NCBI GenBank assembly: GCA_029864785.1
Contig: JAOTST010000017.1
Span: 1-10,931, forward strand
Source: Chromatiales bacterium
GTDB taxonomy: Bacteria > Pseudomonadota > Gammaproteobacteria > Thiohalomonadales > Thiohalomonadaceae
Length of the DNA: 10,931 nucleotides
Reading direction: 5' to 3'
A program made the position numbers and the translations under genes. Below the pieces are notes generated by a model that had not been told where the DNA came from, made no database searches, and worked only from the letters and a program-made list of their open reading frames with translations. Positions within the stretch are counted from its first letter, which is position 1. Each line of letters opens with the position of its first letter. This document shows, in pieces, positions 9,339 through 10,931 of this stretch.

Positions 9339-9342
9339 GGAG
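9339..9342 (+). promoter_or_regulatory. Ribosome binding site supporting the TTG start of rarA
   Basis: GGAG (within GGCGGAG, 9336-9342) lies 8 nt before TTG at 9351. No comparable site precedes the internal ATG at 9429, so this site favours the longer RarA. It lies just after the stop of the upstream gene (9331-9333), so rarA may be translationally linked to it. Confidence 0.6.
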
Positions 9343-9350
9343 ATAATCGC

Positions 9351-10754
9351 TTGGGCGATCTCTTCGACTCACTGGAGTCAGTCGGTGAAATTCTGGGGGA
9401 GGCATCAGAATCTACGGATTCTGATGCAATGACGTTGTCTTCCAATAGCAGTCAACCGCTAGCGGATCGAATGCGACCCGCTACGTTGGAACACTTCTTC
9501 GGTCAGCGACACCTTATCGCTGAAGGCAAGCCACTTAGAACGGCCATTGAGTCGGGACAGCCCCACTCGATGATATTCTGGGGGCCTCCCGGTACCGGTA
9601 AAACGACACTCGCCAAACTGATCGCTCATCAAGTTGAGGCAGAGTTCATCACCCTTTCGGCGGTTCTCTCTGGGGTAAAGGATATTCGTGCAGCGATTGA
9701 TCGTGCCCAAAAGCTGGAGCAGCTCAATGGTCGCGGCACGGTACTCTTTATCGATGAGGTCCATCGCTTTAATAAATCACAGCAGGATGCCTTTCTCCCC
9801 TTTGTTGAAGATGGCACCGTCACCTTCATTGGTGCGACTACCGAGAACCCATCATTTGAATTGAACAATGCGCTATTGTCGCGGGCTCGGGTCTACACGC
9901 TTAAATCGCTCACTCCCGAAGATATTCGCCAGATTATTGATCACGCCATCGATACCGGCTTTGCTCATCAAAGTTTGGTTGTTGATGCGTTACTAAGAGA
10001 TCGTCTCGCCGAGCAGGCCGATGGTGATGCGCGCCGTGCACTTAATTTGCTGGAGATTGCCGCAGACCTTGCTGAACCGATTGAAGGAGATCCTGAGGGT
10101 CGGGTAGCGATTAGCGAGACAACCCTCAATGAGATTATCTCCGGTGGTATGCGTCGTTTTGATAAGGGGGGCGAGGCGTTCTACGACCAGATCTCGGCGA
10201 TGCACAAATCGATGCGTGGCTCCAACCCCGATGCCTGCCTCTACTGGCTGGCACGGATGCTTGATGGAGGTTGCGACCCACTCTATATCGCCCGACGTGT
10301 GGTGCGTATGGCCTCGGAAGATGTGGGTAATGCCGACCCGCGTGCGCTCACCCTTGCCCTCAATGCATGGGATGTGCAGGAGCGCCTCGGCAGCCCCGAA
10401 GGTGAACTCGCTATCGCCCAAGCGATTGTCTATCTCGCAGTGGCTCCCAAGAGTAATGCCGTCTATAAGGCCTTTAATGCGGTGATGGCCGATGTGCGTT
10501 CAGGTACCTCCCACGAGGTGCCTATTCATCTGCGCAATGCACCGACCAAGCTCATGAAGGAGCTCGGTTACGGTCACGACTATCGCTATGCCCATGATGA
10601 GCCCGAAGGCTATGCGGCTGGAGAGGACTATTTTCCCGAAGGGATGGAACCTCCATCCTACTACCGACCAGTCGATCGAGGGTTGGAGCAGAAGATTGGT
10701 CAGAAAATGGCTCATCTACGTGAGTTGGATGAGCAGTATAAAAAAGGGCGCTAA
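9351..10754 (+). CDS. rarA: Replication-associated recombination protein A (RarA/MgsA), AAA+ ATPase
   Basis: RarA is a clamp-loader-like AAA+ ATPase that acts at stalled replication forks, probably by altering DNA ends in concert with SSB. The protein has 467 residues from the TTG at 9351 (E. coli: 447). Visible parts are QPLADRMRP (35-43), Walker A GPPGTGKT (78-85), Walker [19 protein letters not shown] (131-148), sensor 1 [10 protein letters not shown] (161-170), the arginine-finger region LLSRARV (175-181), [11 protein letters not shown], and the C-terminal tetramerisation/MgsA region with [26 protein letters not shown] and [16 protein letters not shown]. The TTG start has a good Shine-Dalgarno sequence and gives an N-terminal MGDLFDS, resembling the short DLF tip that I recall from other RarA proteins. 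An internal ATG at 9429 would give 441 residues and removes that tip. A perfect hairpin lies directly before that ATG. The stop faces a convergent glycosyltransferase gene. Confidence 0.96.
   Translation: MGDLFDSLESVGEILGEASESTDSDAMTLSSNSSQPLADRMRPATLEHFFGQRHLIAEGKPLRTAIESGQPHSMIFWGPPGTGKTTLAKLIAHQVEAEFITLSAVLSGVKDIRAAIDRAQKLEQLNGRGTVLFIDEVHRFNKSQQDAFLPFVEDGTVTFIGATTENPSFELNNALLSRARVYTLKSLTPEDIRQIIDHAIDTGFAHQSLVVDALLRDRLAEQADGDARRALNLLEIAADLAEPIEGDPEGRVAISETTLNEIISGGMRRFDKGGEAFYDQISAMHKSMRGSNPDACLYWLARMLDGGCDPLYIARRVVRMASEDVGNADPRALTLALNAWDVQERLGSPEGELAIAQAIVYLAVAPKSNAVYKAFNAVMADVRSGTSHEVPIHLRNAPTKLMKELGYGHDYRYAHDEPEGYAAGEDYFPEGMEPPSYYRPVDRGLEQKIGQKMAHLRELDEQYKKGR
9402..9427 (+). repeat. Perfect 11-bp hairpin with TACG loop in the 5' part of rarA
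   Basis: Bases 9402-9412 (GCATCAGAATC) are exactly complementary to 9417-9427, with the four-base loop TACG at 9413-9416 closed by a C-G pair. As RNA this is a C(UACG)G tetraloop, a class known to be extra stable. No T-run follows, so it is not a standard terminator. It ends one base before the internal ATG at 9429 and lies in the codons for an acidic, Ser-rich segment. Confidence 0.75.
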
Positions 10755-10776
10755 AGCTACAATCTTTGTCGCGCTC
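10742..10776 (-). terminator. Weak candidate terminator of the leftward glycosyltransferase gene
   Basis: Read on the minus strand, bases 10776-10746 can fold into an imperfect hairpin: a four-base AAAG/CTTT inner stem around a seven-base loop, a two-base mismatch, then GCG/CGC. It is followed by CTTTTT. It overlaps the end of rarA. Pairing is imperfect, so this is tentative. Confidence 0.25.
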
Positions 10777-10780
10777 TAAC

Positions 10781-10931
10781 CTATCCCCGTAACGTAGGAG
10801 TAATTGTCTCTATCACTTGATCGGCGGTGATCACCTGAAGACAGACATTGTCGTGACAAGGTGTCTTACGATGGTTGGATGCACTCACGCAGGGGGAACA
10901 GGCGAGCCCCGCATAGATGGGGGTTGAGTTA
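10781..10931 (-). CDS. C-terminal fragment of a glycosyltransferase family 9 (heptosyltransferase-type) protein
   Basis: The minus strand is open from the right edge to TAG at 10783-10781, giving 49 residues of a gene that begins outside the window. They contain IYAGLACSPCVSASNHRKTP followed by CHDNVCLQVI and a short helical tail, DQVIETITP. The four cysteines at fragment residues 11, 14, 25 and 30 and the intervening SxxNHRxxPC pattern resemble the C-terminal end of many glycosyltransferase family 9 proteins (ADP-heptose:LPS heptosyltransferase relatives), which build lipopolysaccharide at the inner membrane. That assignment is from memory of the family; a specific gene name or sugar cannot be given from so short a piece. 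It converges on rarA with 26 nt between the stops. The fragment is too short to exclude another cysteine-containing protein. Confidence 0.75.
   Translation of the reverse strand, partial: NSTPIYAGLACSPCVSASNHRKTPCHDNVCLQVITADQVIETITPTLRG

Noticed and set aside
9993..10421. Leftward open frame of 142 codons inside rarA
   Set aside because: It is antisense to conserved rarA motifs and shows no motif of its own; it is a coding shadow.

Overview
This window looks like a chromosomal housekeeping region of a gammaproteobacterium with moderate GC content. The protein families and the order trxB | ftsK-lolA-rarA point that way: in Escherichia coli the same genes appear as aat-cydCD-trxB-lrp-ftsK-lolA-rarA. 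Here the cluster is more compact. No cydDC or lrp is visible, and a bpt gene and the cmoA-cmoB pair sit downstream of aat. FtsK is the short form without a long linker. I cannot name the genus.

Layout. At the left edge is the 3' part of rimO (+), which ends convergently and overlaps cmoB by 17 bp. A leftward block follows, read from right to left: trxB, aat, bpt, cmoA, cmoB. Its gaps are tiny or negative (trxB-aat 6 nt, aat-bpt 4 nt overlap, bpt-cmoA 25 nt, cmoA-cmoB 4 nt overlap), so it is probably one operon, with a likely extra promoter just before cmoA. A 255-bp intergenic region separates trxB from the divergent rightward block ftsK, lolA, an FKBP-rhodanese fusion gene, and rarA. At the right edge, the last 151 bases hold the C-terminus of a leftward glycosyltransferase family 9 gene, convergent with rarA. 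No stretch longer than 300 bases lacks a gene.

How the genes relate. RimO, CmoA and CmoB act on the translation machinery (ribosomal protein S12 and tRNA wobble uridine). Aat and Bpt are the two leucyl-transferases of the bacterial N-degron pathway. TrxB keeps thioredoxin reduced. FtsK and RarA act on chromosomes and stalled replication. LolA and the FKBP-rhodanese protein both carry signal peptides and work in the periplasm.

The window is mostly ordinary core genome. The parts that deserve attention are the periplasmic FKBP-rhodanese fusion between lolA and rarA, a long-range inverted repeat whose arms coincide with the -35 regions of the divergent trxB and ftsK promoters, a promoter plus palindrome placed almost on the cmoA start codon, a perfect 11-bp hairpin with a TACG loop at the start of rarA, and a run of TTG start codons. 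I found no transposase, CRISPR array, tRNA or rRNA.
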